From NCBI RefSeq assembly GCF_032118995.1, contig NC_092648.1:20860450-20924449 (forward strand): DNA of 64,000 bases, in the 5' to 3' direction. The stretch's first letter is position 1, and each line of letters opens with the position of its first letter. Under the pieces are notes generated by a model. The model did no database searches, was not told the origin of the DNA, and worked only from the letters and a program-made list of their open reading frames with translations. The position numbers and the translations under genes are program-made. The stretch is from Asterias amurensis (Eukaryota; Echinodermata; Asteroidea; Forcipulatida; Asteriidae). Below are positions 36,501 to 44,246 of this stretch, piece by piece.

Positions 36501-36512
36501 ACTCTTCTTCAT
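11145..36512 (-). CDS. FANCM: FANCM, Fanconi anemia group M DNA translocase, complete 25-exon gene
   Basis: Twenty-five exons join in a single frame to 2549 residues plus stop TGA (11147-11145); every junction is GT-AG and phase-matched. Order: N-terminal QQTLLHHF motif, SF2 helicase (about 100-640, with LPTGLGKT 144-151, DEAH 247-250, SAT 278-280, QRMGRTGR 616-623), MHF-binding region, a 908-codon exon 14 with FANCF- and RMI-binding motifs, an acidic region, an ERCC4-like nuclease (2315-2450) and tandem HhH. The product remodels stalled forks and branched DNA in the nucleus and anchors the Fanconi core complex. Human FANCM is 2048 residues; the extra length lies in the disordered middle. The leader contains a 7-codon upstream ORF just before the start. 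An acceptor-like AG near 36560 suggests a further untranslated exon. Introns hold many MITEs, a LINE fragment and SINEs. Identity is very secure; individual exon ends are predictions. Confidence 0.96.
11304..11445. repeat. Short inverted-repeat element (ggccgtatctgaattgg termini)
   Basis: About 140 bp with inverted ends (ccgtatctgaattggcggct / tggccaatttggata) and central ttgctaaggaagggtgttgc-like sequence. Shared with 15128-15265. Lies in the last FANCM intron. Confidence 0.7.
12465..13348. mobile_element. Family-T MITE interrupted by another element
   Basis: Left half 12465-12557 and right half 13099-13348 join into an ordinary family-T copy with both termini. A palindromic element of about 540 bp sits between them. 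Lies in FANCM intron 22. Confidence 0.85.
12558..13098. mobile_element. Palindrome-headed element nested in a family-T MITE
   Basis: 12560-12726 is a near-perfect 167 bp palindrome (arms begin caaatattgactg, end cagtcaatatttg; loop cgaggcgaagccgag). Next comes ataacacccc at 12731, whose inverse ggggtgttat closes the insertion at 13087-13096. Two small hairpins with ctagt/actag stems lie at 12935-12992. No open frame for a transposase was seen, so it is presumably non-autonomous. Confidence 0.75.
13685..13790 (-). repeat. LINE-type 3' tail
   Basis: Minus strand reads ...ggattctgcgctatataaga then an (ATT)n-like tail, the typical end of CR1/L2-like retroelements. Confidence 0.6.
14147..14280. 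mobile_element. Family-T MITE, internally deleted
   Basis: Both termini of family T remain but only ~134 bp separate them. The junction joins the first 35 bp to the last 95 bp. Confidence 0.8.
14690..15110 (-). mobile_element. CR1/L2-like LINE, 3' fragment of the reverse transcriptase ORF
   Basis: Minus-strand frame 15105-14812 contains [20 protein letters not shown] and [18 protein letters not shown]. This is the conserved end of non-LTR ORF2 proteins (R-x-F-x-x-AAPxLWNSLP, then LKTHLF). It stops after TAYL and is followed by a 3' tail with tatacgcttag and (ATT)n. It is 5'-truncated and inactive, in the FANCM intron between exons 20 and 21. Confidence 0.85.
15128..15265. repeat. Short inverted-repeat element, second copy
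   Basis: Same family as 11304-11445: gctttatccgaattgaccgc ... gccaattcagacacagcc, with the central gttgctaagggtgttgcttagg. Confidence 0.7.
15600..15790. repeat. Repeat family with 'tttctcaaaaactaca' core
   Basis: Shares its order of blocks (tttctcaaaaactacagcac, gggaagctttct, atcttcaaaccgtgtaa, ctgtggacattgt) with 34650-34830 and 48390-48560. No clear termini. Confidence 0.55.
15823..20429 (-). CDS. FANCM: FANCM exons 15-19: acidic linker region
   Basis: Exons: 20257-20429, 19794-19911, 18616-18725, 17609-17792 and 15823-17141. They encode [15 protein letters not shown], then [20 protein letters not shown], a lysine-rich stretch, acidic [20 protein letters not shown], and in exon 19 [10 protein letters not shown] followed by [19 protein letters not shown]. 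The last two correspond to AIYMKSLRSP and NINIFSQIPEQDE in vertebrate FANCM, so the register is firm even though the sequence is mostly disordered. The middle of exon 19 has a charged heptad-like run ([20 protein letters not shown]) that may form a coiled coil. Confidence 0.9.
18188..18552. mobile_element. Family-T MITE
   Basis: Core plus right terminus (attaccaagagtgtccagtg); the left terminus is eroded. In FANCM intron 17. Confidence 0.75.
19515..19760. repeat. GGGCCC-terminal inverted-repeat element
   Basis: Starts ggggcccaatatcatggctc and ends ggctcatgag..ttgggcct-like sequence inverted. GC-rich core with gcttacagcaagtg. Confidence 0.55.
20590..20690 (-). repeat. tRNA-derived SINE head
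   Basis: Minus strand: tagctcagtggtctagtggt (A box) and tgggattgaattccacccg (B box, one mismatch). Confidence 0.65.
20838..20912 (-). repeat. tRNA-derived SINE head, second copy
   Basis: Minus strand: gtcagtggtctagtggtaga and a perfect ggttcgagtcccac B box. Adjacent copy of the element at 20590. Confidence 0.7.
20981..21356. mobile_element. Family-T MITE, full copy
   Basis: 376 bp with both termini (cttaaagacagtggacacta / tagtgtccactgcctttaag) just upstream of the exon 14 donor. Best-preserved copy for building a consensus. Confidence 0.88.
21381..26054 (-). CDS. FANCM: FANCM exons 12-14: MHF-binding region, MM1 and MM2
   Basis: Exons: 25817-26054, 24732-24886 and 21381-24105 (2725 nt). 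Exons 12-13 ([19 protein letters not shown], then [18 protein letters not shown]) and the start of exon 14 ([22 protein letters not shown]) match the region of vertebrate FANCM that binds the MHF1-MHF2 histone-fold dimer. Near residue 1094, [16 protein letters not shown] resembles the MM1 block that docks FANCF. Near residue 1424, [20 protein letters not shown] resembles MM2, which binds RMI1-RMI2 of the BLM complex. The rest is acidic, serine-rich and probably disordered, with many SP/TP sites. The antisense open frames inside this exon are shadows. Confidence 0.93.
24990..25266. repeat. GGGCCC-terminal inverted-repeat element
   Basis: Left end ggggccaatttcataaaaca, right end cagctttataaaattgggcc; the gctaag/cttagc core is inverted about a centre near 25130. 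Confidence 0.75.
25418..25776. mobile_element. Family-T MITE
   Basis: Right terminus (taccaaaagtgtccagtgcc) intact, left terminus degraded; carries the 'gacttcaggcctgaagtc' palindromic variant core also seen in the copies at 18188 and 29550. Confidence 0.78.
26440..26850 (-). repeat. LINE/SINE 3' region with gcgctttataaga tail
   Basis: Minus strand ends gtgcgctttataagaaacca then (ATT)n. The upstream 300 bp has no homologous ORF I can recognise, so it is either a LINE 3' UTR or a SINE body. Confidence 0.5.
27141..36512 (-). CDS. FANCM: FANCM exons 1-11: N-terminal motif and helicase core
   Basis: Exons: 36443-36512, 35516-35890, 34841-35002, 34324-34496, 33027-33104, 31994-32152, 31148-31279, 29968-30220, 28821-28919, 28114-28325 and 27141-27347. 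Exon 1 encodes only 23 residues beginning [14 protein letters not shown], equivalent in place to the human QRTLFQTWG segment. Exons 2-5 carry helicase domain 1: Walker A split across the exon 2/3 junction, [17 protein letters not shown] in exon 4, ALSATPGSD in exon 5. Exons 6-9 carry the FANCM/Hef helical insert ([28 protein letters not shown]). Exons 10-11 carry helicase domain 2 ([53 protein letters not shown]). All residues expected for ATP binding are present, so translocase activity is likely intact. Confidence 0.95.
27365..27440 (-). repeat. LINE-type 3' tail
   Basis: Minus strand: gccctttgggctgtgataaa, gcgctatatt, then a (TTATTG)n-like tail. Begins only 18 bp from FANCM exon 11. Confidence 0.6.
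27560..27752. mobile_element. GGGCCC-terminal MITE, intact copy
   Basis: 193 bp with long inverted ends: gggcccagtttaatagagct and agctctatgaaattgggccc, followed inside by gcttaagcacaaaaa / tttttgcttaagc. Best copy of this family. Confidence 0.82.
29360..29484. mobile_element. Family-T MITE, internally deleted (125 bp)
   Basis: Both termini intact, centre lost. Independent of the 134 bp deletion form at 14147 because the retained segments differ. Confidence 0.85.
29550..29931. mobile_element. Family-T MITE
   Basis: Variant core with ggcttcaggcctaaagtc; both ends are degraded, the right end contains a small insertion. Lies 37 bp from FANCM exon 8. Confidence 0.75.
30262..30628. mobile_element. 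Family-T MITE, full copy
   Basis: Both termini (gttaaaggcagtggacacta / tagtgtccactgtctttaaa) and the complete core. About 42 bp upstream of FANCM exon 8. Confidence 0.88.
30785..30875 (-). repeat. tRNA-derived SINE head
   Basis: Minus strand: ggtttggcgtagtggtatct (A box) and ccagtttgaatcacgcc (B box). Confidence 0.6.
32191..32768. repeat. Family-T fragment followed by a related element with TAAAGCCATTGGACACTTT ends
   Basis: 32191-32360 is a partial family-T copy. 32391-32768 is a separate element with inverted ends taaagccattggacactttt / aaagtgtccaatggctttaa and a cccgttattttctcccgact-like core. That core recurs inside both arms of the large inverted repeat (54880-55019 and 58318-58470). 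Confidence 0.72.
33345..33585 (+). repeat. tRNA-derived SINE with tail
   Basis: Plus strand: tgtcaaggccatgcgcttaa, a variable arm with ctcaagctctgg, and a B-box-like gagtcccgatcg. Then come cttgagcaagatactttatc and a tail. The tail shares 'cttg..cctgagcaagac' with 35125-35285. Confidence 0.6.
33592..34000. mobile_element. Family-T MITE, full copy
   Basis: Both termini (gttaaagacactggacacta / tagtgtccactgcctttaa) with a complete core; a gttccaggtaat insertion near the right end. Confidence 0.85.
34075..34250. repeat. Short element with cttcctgcaa / gcaggaagtatgaa inverted ends
   Basis: Same family as 6585-6740; core gttgaaatgtgctcaactcc. Ends tcatacttcctac... and ...gcaggaagtatgaaccgggc. Confidence 0.65.
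34650..34830. repeat. Repeat family with 'tttctcaaaaactaca' core
   Basis: Ends 11 bp from FANCM exon 3. Block order as in 15600-15790 and 48390-48560. Confidence 0.6.
35125..35285 (+). repeat. tRNA(Leu/Ser)-like SINE
   Basis: Plus strand: gtgtggtggccgagcagata, a long variable arm with ctcaagctctgg, and a B box (ggtttcgagtcctgg). A tail tccctgagcaagac follows. Class II tRNA-like layout. Confidence 0.72.
36210..36416. mobile_element. MITE with 'ttcaccaaactcttcctaac' ends
   Basis: About 205 bp; left end ccttgatttcaccaaactct, right end gtttcatgaaatcggctg, with ggattaatcct repeats inverted inside. Same family as 63288-63546. Lies in FANCM intron 1. Confidence 0.7.
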
Positions 36513-37279
36513 CTCTTAATGTCTTATTTCAACATCCATTGAGTTGACTGGTGATGACCCTAAAACTGAATCATAATAATCATTTTAAACACAATTGTTA
36601 TCACTACTATTATTATATATTTGTGGTAGTGAAAACAAGGATACCTCATAAAAAGTGAACTTTTAAAATCACTGTAACTGGACTGGAACAACCTCCCAGC
36701 ATGCGGTGGACCCGTCTCCCGACGCCTTCAAACTGGTGTTAAGGGACCCCACGACTGAAGTAACCCCTCTCCAGCCTTTTCACTCGCACCTGAACATAAT
36801 TCTTTCTGCACCTGACACAAATTCCTGTTGCCTAAGTCAACCCATGCGCTCACAAGCATTGCGTACATCTTCAATCATTTGAAGACTACACTTTACAAGG
36901 GAGAAGAAGAACCAAATCAAGTGACTTTTATAAACCGGAATCAAAAACTGCTCTAAAAAAAAACTAAAAGTAGCAATTTTCACAGAACTTGTGCCTAACT
37001 TAGTAAGTAGAACTTACAAGTGGTAGTGCACTAAACCACTCAGCTACTTTAATTGATCATTTTAAGGGTATGACTGTCTGCACTCTGCACAAACAACTAC
37101 TCGGCCAAAACATCATCATGCTACTCGGCTACCAAGGCTTGAAATCAGCGAACAGCTAGCCCAGTACAGTGGCAATGTGTGCTCAATTGTATTATTTATA
37201 TAATTATATTGTTATGTAAAGTTTTACTGCAATTAACGACAACGTGGCGACCGACGTCCTCTGCTATCATAATCTAGTG

Positions 37280-37453
37280 TAGCCCACCTTGTTAAGCTGT
37301 AAATGGCTCCGCTTTTAACATCGGTCTCATCACTGTGAGCTGTAAATGGCTCCGCTTTTAACATCGGTCTCATCACTGTCACTATTGTTGTGACAGTGAG
37401 TGATGAGACCGATGTTAAAAGCGGAGCCATTTACAGCTCAACAAGGTGGGCTA
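37280..37453. mobile_element. 174 bp foldback element with 9 bp target duplication
   Basis: The element starts tagcccaccttgtt and ends aacaaggtgggcta. It is flanked on both sides by AATCTAGTG (37271-37279 and 37454-37462), a clean 9 bp target-site duplication. The left arm contains a ~47 bp segment (agctgtaaatggctccgctt...) in two direct copies; the right arm has one. Nine-bp duplications are typical of Mutator-like elements, which is inference here. Confidence 0.85.
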
Positions 37454-37727
37454 AATCTAGTGCTACCCCTCAGCTAGCTAAAGATTAAAGCTTTCACTAA
37501 ATCGAACAGAACACAACATCACAAACCTGTACACGTATCCGACTTTCAAATCATGACTGACAAACAAGTAAAATGAATTTAACCACTAGTTTTTCTGGTG
37601 CTATTTTTGGCGACAGTTCTTATTTTGTAAATTTCACGCCAAAATTTTCTCGTCGAAAATAGCGCCACCAAGCGTTACAAAACGGGGTGTACATTTTGTA
37701 CAGAGGGCCGGTGTCCATTTCACATGC

Positions 37728-37985
37728 AACTAGCGGGATGCCGCGCTTCGCGCGGCACCCCGCTAGGATATAGAAATCCTTTACACAAATATTTCGAAAT
37801 GTGGGTGAGGGTGTTATACGCCTCTCTCAATATTTATGCATGGCGTCATAATTCTAACCCAAAATGAAGCTATTTCGCACGTCCACCACTACTTGCAGTG
37901 GCTGCGCCCACCTCGTTTTGGGTTAGACGACGTACCTTATGCATCTAGAAACTATAAGGCTCCCCCGTGAGCCTTATAGAGGTCT
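37728..37985. repeat. Hairpin-bearing repeat
   Basis: Starts with a strong hairpin (tagcgggatgccgcgc / gcgcggcaccccgcta). It also contains inverted taacccaaaatgaagc / cgttttgggtta and a final ataaggctc/gagccttat hairpin. Looks like a degenerate transposon. Confidence 0.55.
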
Positions 37986-38257
37986 AATAAGTTGGGCCTC
38001 CCTAGCGTTACACGTTTTAAATCAGCGTTGATAGGTGAAACTGACCGTTAGCCAGCAATAACTAAAGTTTCTTTTGTACTACACTACCAAAACTTTCTCC
38101 ACACACTCAATATACATTCATAATGCTTGCATTTCCTTTTTAAAAAACTTCGTCAAAAATGACATTTTTACGTCCCACGATACATAGCGTTGCTACAGCA
38201 CTATAAGTAAACAGAGTTTTTGGAACATGCTGTGTGCCACAAATCTAATTTATCTAC

Positions 38258-38306
38258 TGTTTTTTTTTTGTTTTGTTTTTTTCGGGGGGGGGGGGGGCGG
38301 GGGCGG
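38258..38306. repeat. T/G low-complexity tract
   Basis: T-rich run followed by about 14 G and gcgggggcgg. Possible G-quadruplex former; likely unstable in assembly. Confidence 0.8.
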
Positions 38307-39989
38307 TAAGAGCGTAGGCCTCTTTTTAGTTTATTCTCATCTGAATTGGTCTTGTAAACTTTCTGGTCCAGAGGCCAGCTATGTGTGAGATTTTTCAAAG
38401 CTCAACCCCCATCCCCCGGAAAAAAAATTGCCAGTTTAAAAAGGCCTTTTTAAATCGCCGCCCAACCTTTTTTTGTTTGTTTTTTTTATAAATAAATAAA
38501 ACAATGTGAAATTCAATTGTGGACAAAAGGTGTTTCAAAATGCATCAAAAACCTCCTCAGAATAATTAAAACTCACTTGAGGTACACAGGAGATGTTGAT
38601 GGTTAATGTGGAGGTTCGATTGTGTCAGATTATTTCCTTCCAAACTTGAAAAAAAAATAGACTAAAAATGATGTCCAAAATCAATCGCTCACTTCTTCTG
38701 CCTGTTGTGTCTTCGCTAGTGGAGCGCATTTCAACGAATTTGCTAAAAGAGTCGGAACAAACTTGTGCGCAATAAGCGTTTTGCGCTCTGCCGAATTTGA
38801 GCTGAACCTACTGGATGAGCAAAAGCGTGCGCAATCTGCAAATTTGCGCTCTGTTTGTACAAATTTTGTACAAAAAATGTCGTTAATTTTTTTTCCCGAT
38901 CTCGCCCCAATAATGGTTGATGTGCGTGTGAGCGTGAGACAGAGCCCAAATGCGTGAGTCTCACGCCTAATGCGTGAGACTTGGCTGGTCTGGTTTTGTT
39001 TTATTGTCACTTTGGGCTTCTTGCATCTCGCGAAATTTGAACGACAAAACGACACAATTTCTGACCGCGTTCATGTTCACGCTGCTCTAGGAACAAACCT
39101 CCATACATCCCATATCTCTGGAACCCTATATCGTACAAACTAAATAAAAACGATAAACTCGTCCCCACTCCTTAATTTTCTCTAACTTATTTCATTTTCA
39201 GAAAGCATGTCAAGTCATGTTTAGGGTTTGTTACGTCCAGTTTGGGTCAATAGACAAACTCCTAAAAATGTACCCCATTCAGCCGCACGAGGTCTCTTTT
39301 GTTAATATTATCTCCATGAGTAACCAACCCGACGGGCCGATGGCTAAATTAGGCTTCAAAATGGATTTGGCAAAATGTACATTCTGAGACCTGACCGACA
39401 CACTGCTCTAACCAATTTTGTGAATGGACTTATTCAAAAGGAAACTTAATGTCGTTTTGCTTAACAACTTTGACCAAATGCAAAGCAAAGTTCTTGTTTT
39501 ACAGCTTCAAAACAGCCTTTGACGTACGTGTATAGTTTCACCATAGAGTAAGGAATGGTTTCACAATTCTACCTCCATGGTTAAACTCTGAAACTGCAAC
39601 ATTATACCTCCATGAACAGACCGTATTCTAAAACGGTATTCATGTACCCATTTGAGTTTACTGGCAAAAGGTCCAAGGTCGCCACCCACTGTCAACCTAA
39701 AGTGGTCCCACGGCGACCTTCTTCGCCAAGCAACAGGTGGCCTGTCTCAAACCAGACAACACACCACTCACAATACACTGACCAGAATGGCTCTTTGTGT
39801 AAGCCCCCCCAACCCCAAAATGTTATTAATTGTAAAGTTCCCTTACACCTTCCAACCTATAGCCGGCCCTACCCAATGTTTCCAAATTATTAAGCTTCCG
39901 TTTGATCCCATCCTTGTTCATCATGATAATTCTCATGCCGTTTGGAAGTGAATGCTTTTTTATAAATATTATCCATTTAATCTTTTCAA

Positions 39990-40410
39990 CAAATGAGTCA
40001 CCCGCAAAAGGATTTCTAGGAAGTCTGATAACAACGTCGACCAGTGGTTGACACATGGTCGCCTGCGAAACATCAATCTACGGTACTTCATCCATTCAAT
40101 GCAAATTCGGTCAAATTCGTGAGATTGGTTTCGGTTTTGTCCTGGCACCCAGCCTCTTCGACCCTTTCGACCCTGCGCGGCAATGAATGAACCAATCCGG
40201 AGAACCATGCTTAGTACAACACGAAAGTAACCTGACCAAAAAGGGCGGATCGAATGGCGGGTGGGCGGGCAAGGGGCAATGAATTAACCAATCCGGAGCA
40301 CCATCTGCGAAACATTGTCCAATGAGTCACCTGTCAGAAAGATTTCTAGGAAGTCTGGTAACAACATCGACCAGTGGTTGACGCACGGTCGCCGCCCAAA
40401 CTTCCTCCAA
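39990..40410. repeat. Imperfect direct duplication
   Basis: 39993-40072 and 40322-40400 share ggatttctaggaagtctg..aacaacgtcgaccagtggtt and acggtcgcc. The link gaaccaatccggag occurs before the second copy and at 40188. Confidence 0.7.
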
Positions 40411-40599
40411 TCACATGACTTGTAAGTGCGAGTTTGGATCCGGGTTTTGCAGACTTGCAACCCGACGTCTGAAACCACACAAACGTATTGAATTTCACAC
40501 AAACAACCGTGTTGGATTCCACAAGGATGCCATACCACTGGACCTTCTAATTTTCAATCCAAGATGGCGCAGGTTACGCTTTTAATAGTATAGATAATG

Positions 40600-40975
40600 T
40601 CCGCTGGACGGTTTTGCGTATGCAATCGTGTCCGCCCGAACGCTGCTGCATAATGCAATTGTGTCCGCTCGGACACATTTGCATATGCAGCCGCCCCATG
40701 CAAAACCGTCATTGCAGTAAATTAGCCGCCCTTGGTGGTCGACGGAACACGTTCAACATTCTTTTTACAAGCTAAAGTGCATGCCATGAATGACATGGGA
40801 AATGTTCGGCCGTTGGATATTCGCTGTAATCATAAAATACGTGAATATTCTTGCTGCATACATACATATACCGGTACGTAAGTTCAGTGCATAGCCCCGG
40901 ACACGATTGCATATGCAAAAGTGTCCGAAGCGGACAGTATTGCATGGTGGACACAATTGCATCTGACAGGCCGGC
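40600..40975. repeat. Cluster of TTGCATATGCAA / GGACAC motifs
   Basis: gtgtccg or cggacac occurs six or more times, paired with gcatatgcaa, tgcgtatgcaatcg or atgcaaaaccgtc in both orientations across about 370 bp. Origin unknown. Confidence 0.6.
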
Positions 40976-41338
40976 CAAGATGGGAGGACTCGACTGCTAA
41001 TCGGCCCGTTCTCTTAGACAGTAATTTGGGTGTCTGAACGTTGAAGCTTTTTTAACGCTGCATGATGTTTGAACCATTTAGAGAGCATGCAAGTACCTTT
41101 TTATCGATAATTAAATCCAACAGGATCAACTATGCATGTATCTCATGATGGGGCCTAAACGAAAAACACTTTGGCGAGATGGCGGTTTACGTGAAGGAAT
41201 TTTTTTAAACCTATAATCACACGTTCTCGCTGCATGTTTATCTTTACCTGGGCGGGTCAAGACTGTTTATGTGGACATAGAGTGGACCAGCAGCCCACGA
41301 AGGTAGCCTGATCATCTGACGTCACACCGATCGTCATT

Positions 41339-41493
41339 GGGTGCGTTCGTTTAGCTTCCCCGGGTCGGCCCCGGTGTGTGGTGGTTTTTTTTTTCCAGGA
41401 CGAACGTGTGCAGATAAATTACCCACGTTCGTCCTGGTGAAAAAACCGCCACACACCGGGGTCGACCCAGAGGGAAGCTAAACGAACGCACCC
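41339..41493. mobile_element. 155 bp palindromic MITE (GGGTGCGTTCGTTTAGC family)
   Basis: Arms of about 70 bp, starting gggtgcgttcgtttagcttc and ending gaagctaaacgaacgcaccc, around a short agataaatta loop. Family members at 51135-51372 and 7266-7540. Confidence 0.85.
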
Positions 41494-42299
41494 ATAATTA
41501 TACGCGTGATGGATGAGCGCCATAACCAGCATTGAGTGCAGAGCCCGGCGGCTACGAGAAGTACTAAGTAAGTAGGCTACCACTTCGACCGGCATGTTTT
41601 GATTGAAACAACAAGTGCAAACATTATGCGCCGCGGCAGACGATCAACGAAGCGTGACTGACAAACTACGTCACTTGGAGGCGGACCAATCGCAAGACAG
41701 AAATTGAAAGCTTATGGCCCCCCTACGTTTAAACTAAACTTTTCATAGGTTTTTGTTGTTGTTGTAAATACGTACATAATGATTAAAAAACAACAAAAAA
41801 CGGATCTAACAAAAATCACCCACAGATGTTTAATGCCGGGGGCGGAAAAATAAAGTCTACATACGCCTACACGACATTTTCAGGTGGGAGTGCACACAGT
41901 TGTTCTTATTCGCGGGCTCAAGAATGCTCATAATTGAGTTTTTATGTCCGATGCATGGAGTCCACAAGAAATGCTGAAGCTTTTTGGTGGGATACTTCCA
42001 TAATTACCAATAGCTTAAAGCTGTCCTTACTATAATATTCATACCAAAGATACAACGCGGAAATTCAGCAAAATGGTGGGATGAAATAGCGTGCGAAGTG
42101 ATATTGCGAATGATATTGTCTTTGTTTTATCTAATTTTAGTTCTCATAACGTCTCTTTTGACTTTCGCGTTTAAATTTGTAATGTTTCTTGTGTATAAAT
42201 ATTCTCCTGTGCTTAAAAAAAAAAATTAGATAAAAATGTAGATCTGTATTTTAGTCAGTCTCTGGACTGCGACAAACAGATGTTTTTACAATAAACCAG

Positions 42300-43200
42300 C
42301 AATAGAAATAATAGCTGGGGGGGGGGGGGTAGTACAAGTGGACAAGGAACTTGACATTGCGTGCGAGTTGCTGTTGGAAGCTCGGGGAAACCCCCAATAC
42401 AATGGCGGCCAATGACATTGAGTGCACATTATTGCAAAGCGCTTGGGAAAACCCCAATTATGGTGGTCATGAGAGGACATTGCAAATCGCGTATTTAATG
42501 CCTGTAATATTAATTATTCTTATTATTATTATCATAATCATACTTTCTGTCAACGAAACCAAGAATTCATGAAGTGTATGCACTTTTGTATCAGGAGGGG
42601 AACAAGCAACATCGCAATATTCTATGCCCGTTGTAAGATGTGCGGTGTCCCTTCAGGGCCACCACCAATACGGCTACGTATGCACCTTGTACATGAGGTC
42701 AAAAGGGTTGTCTGGCATGAGTTCGGAAGAATAAAAGAGGGTTCTGCATCCACCATAATACCAACCATGGCTGAACAGGAACGACTTGTTCAATCAGACG
42801 AGAATTGGGAAGGGCCGCTAACGGTTCGTATCCACATGATTATGTTTGTGACCAGTAGAGAGGGGGTCTTAACAAGGAGCATGTGCGAACAATATTGACT
42901 CTTCTAAACTACAATTTGTAAAAATATAGACTAGGGTCTAACTATACCAATTTAGAAAATTACTATTTTTGCACGTGGCAGCCACAGGTGAAAAATACAA
43001 ATTTTCAGAATGTTGTGTTATTGTTATTGTTATTTTTATTTATTTTCTATTTATACAGTTTATTTTATTGTTTACTTAAATACTGGCCACTTGTCATTGA
43101 GAACTCTAGGACCTGCCCAAGTTCTATTTCCGGGCAGAAATGAGGACCCTAGGTAGCCATTGCTAAACCCGAATATTATTTTAAGTACATTTTTATAGAG
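42300..43200. repeat. Segment duplicated at 62150-62790, upstream of the GRAM-like gene
   Basis: 42625-43200 aligns collinearly with 62190-62790: gtaagatgtgcggtgtccct, accaaccatggctga, catgattatgtttgtgacca, cactggccactt and ttgctaaacccgaata occur in the same order. 42350-42520 also resembles 52770-52930 (gaagctcggggaaa...). It includes a G run at 42317. Confidence 0.75.
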
Positions 43201-43428
43201 GGACGGGTTTTGCGTTGTCTCAATGCACTGGACCCGTTTGGTAAAATTTTGTCAGATACCAGTATTCTCTTTTGTGTATCCCAACATGTGCATAAAATAA
43301 CACAGCTCAATCTGTGTCCCAATGTATGGTGCCTTTTTTTTTTAGGAGATCCTACCAGAAGCACGGTAACGTATGCCAAATGTTTCACGCAATAACATAA
43401 TTATGTTGAGTAAACTACAAAACATAGT

Positions 43429-44153
43429 GCAGTGGACACTATTGGTAATTACTCAATTATTACTATAAATAAAACCTTACATGGTAACAAGTATGTGGAG
43501 AGGTTGATAGTATTTGGCAACTTTGTGAGAAATGGCTCCCTCTGAAGTGACGTATTTCACGAATTTGATTTTAAGACCTCGGAATTAGATTTCGAGGTAA
43601 TGAAATCAAGCATTATGAAAGCACACAACTTTGTGTGACATGGGTGTTTTTTTCTTACTTCACGTGACATTCGCTATTACTCCCATTCACACCGGCGATC
43701 AAAAAGACCTATTCGCCCATGGGGAATAGCATTTCCCATTCAACAGTTAGGATCATCCTTGTTCCCAATGTTTTTGAGCAGTACAGTGCTGCCGCGCCGC
43801 TGCTAAAACAAAGGAGCACCTGTACAAAAGGTTGTGATCCGATTTTTTGCATTGTTGCCGCTACGCGGCGCAATATGATTTTTGGTTGTCAGTAATTTGT
43901 GTGGTTTCTCATAATGTTATACTTTTAAAATGCATCAAATGACAAGGATCTGTCAGTTATATAAAACAAATATTGAGTGGCTTTAATTCGTGGAATGGAA
44001 GGAATATCATCGCTCGGTAAAATTTGGACTGTTCCATTTCACTCGGCTTCGCCACTCTGAGCCACTCAACATTTGTGTACTATTTTATGTTGAGATACAC
44101 CAAGTGAGAAGACTGGTGTTTGACAAATACCAATAGTGTCCAGTGTCTTTAAT
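43429..44153. mobile_element. Family-T MITE with nested insertion
   Basis: Outer family-T ends (gcagtggacactattggtaa / taccaatagtgtccagtgtc) enclose about 430 bp of foreign sequence (43657-44085). That sequence has an inverted relative at 61690-61960. Confidence 0.78.
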
Positions 44154-44246
44154 ACGGGAACATTTTTAAGCAAGTAAGCCTGTAATGTCAATATGTTTCT
44201 CATAATTATTAATACACAATGAGATCTAATAACTCACTGTTTTCAG

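Larger units (their letters stand above)
36513..44246. other. Intergenic region between FANCM and the GRAM-like gene
   Basis: No convincing coding exon on either strand. It must contain the FANCM leader/promoter (just above 36512) and probably the first exon of the GRAM-like gene. Palindromic elements, a low-complexity G/T tract and dispersed repeats are listed separately. 38690-39060 has a dense set of gcgcaa/ttgcgc motifs of unknown meaning. Confidence 0.5.

Noticed and set aside
38681..39055. 124-codon minus-strand frame
   Set aside because: Composition follows the gcgcaa motif patch; no domain, no splice partner.
42769..42880. MAEQERLVQ... frame (and MADREQLVQ... at 62304) as first exon of the GRAM-like gene
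   Set aside because: Both share an ATG context, but differences between the copies are mostly amino-acid changing and no GT donor follows; more likely non-coding duplicated sequence.
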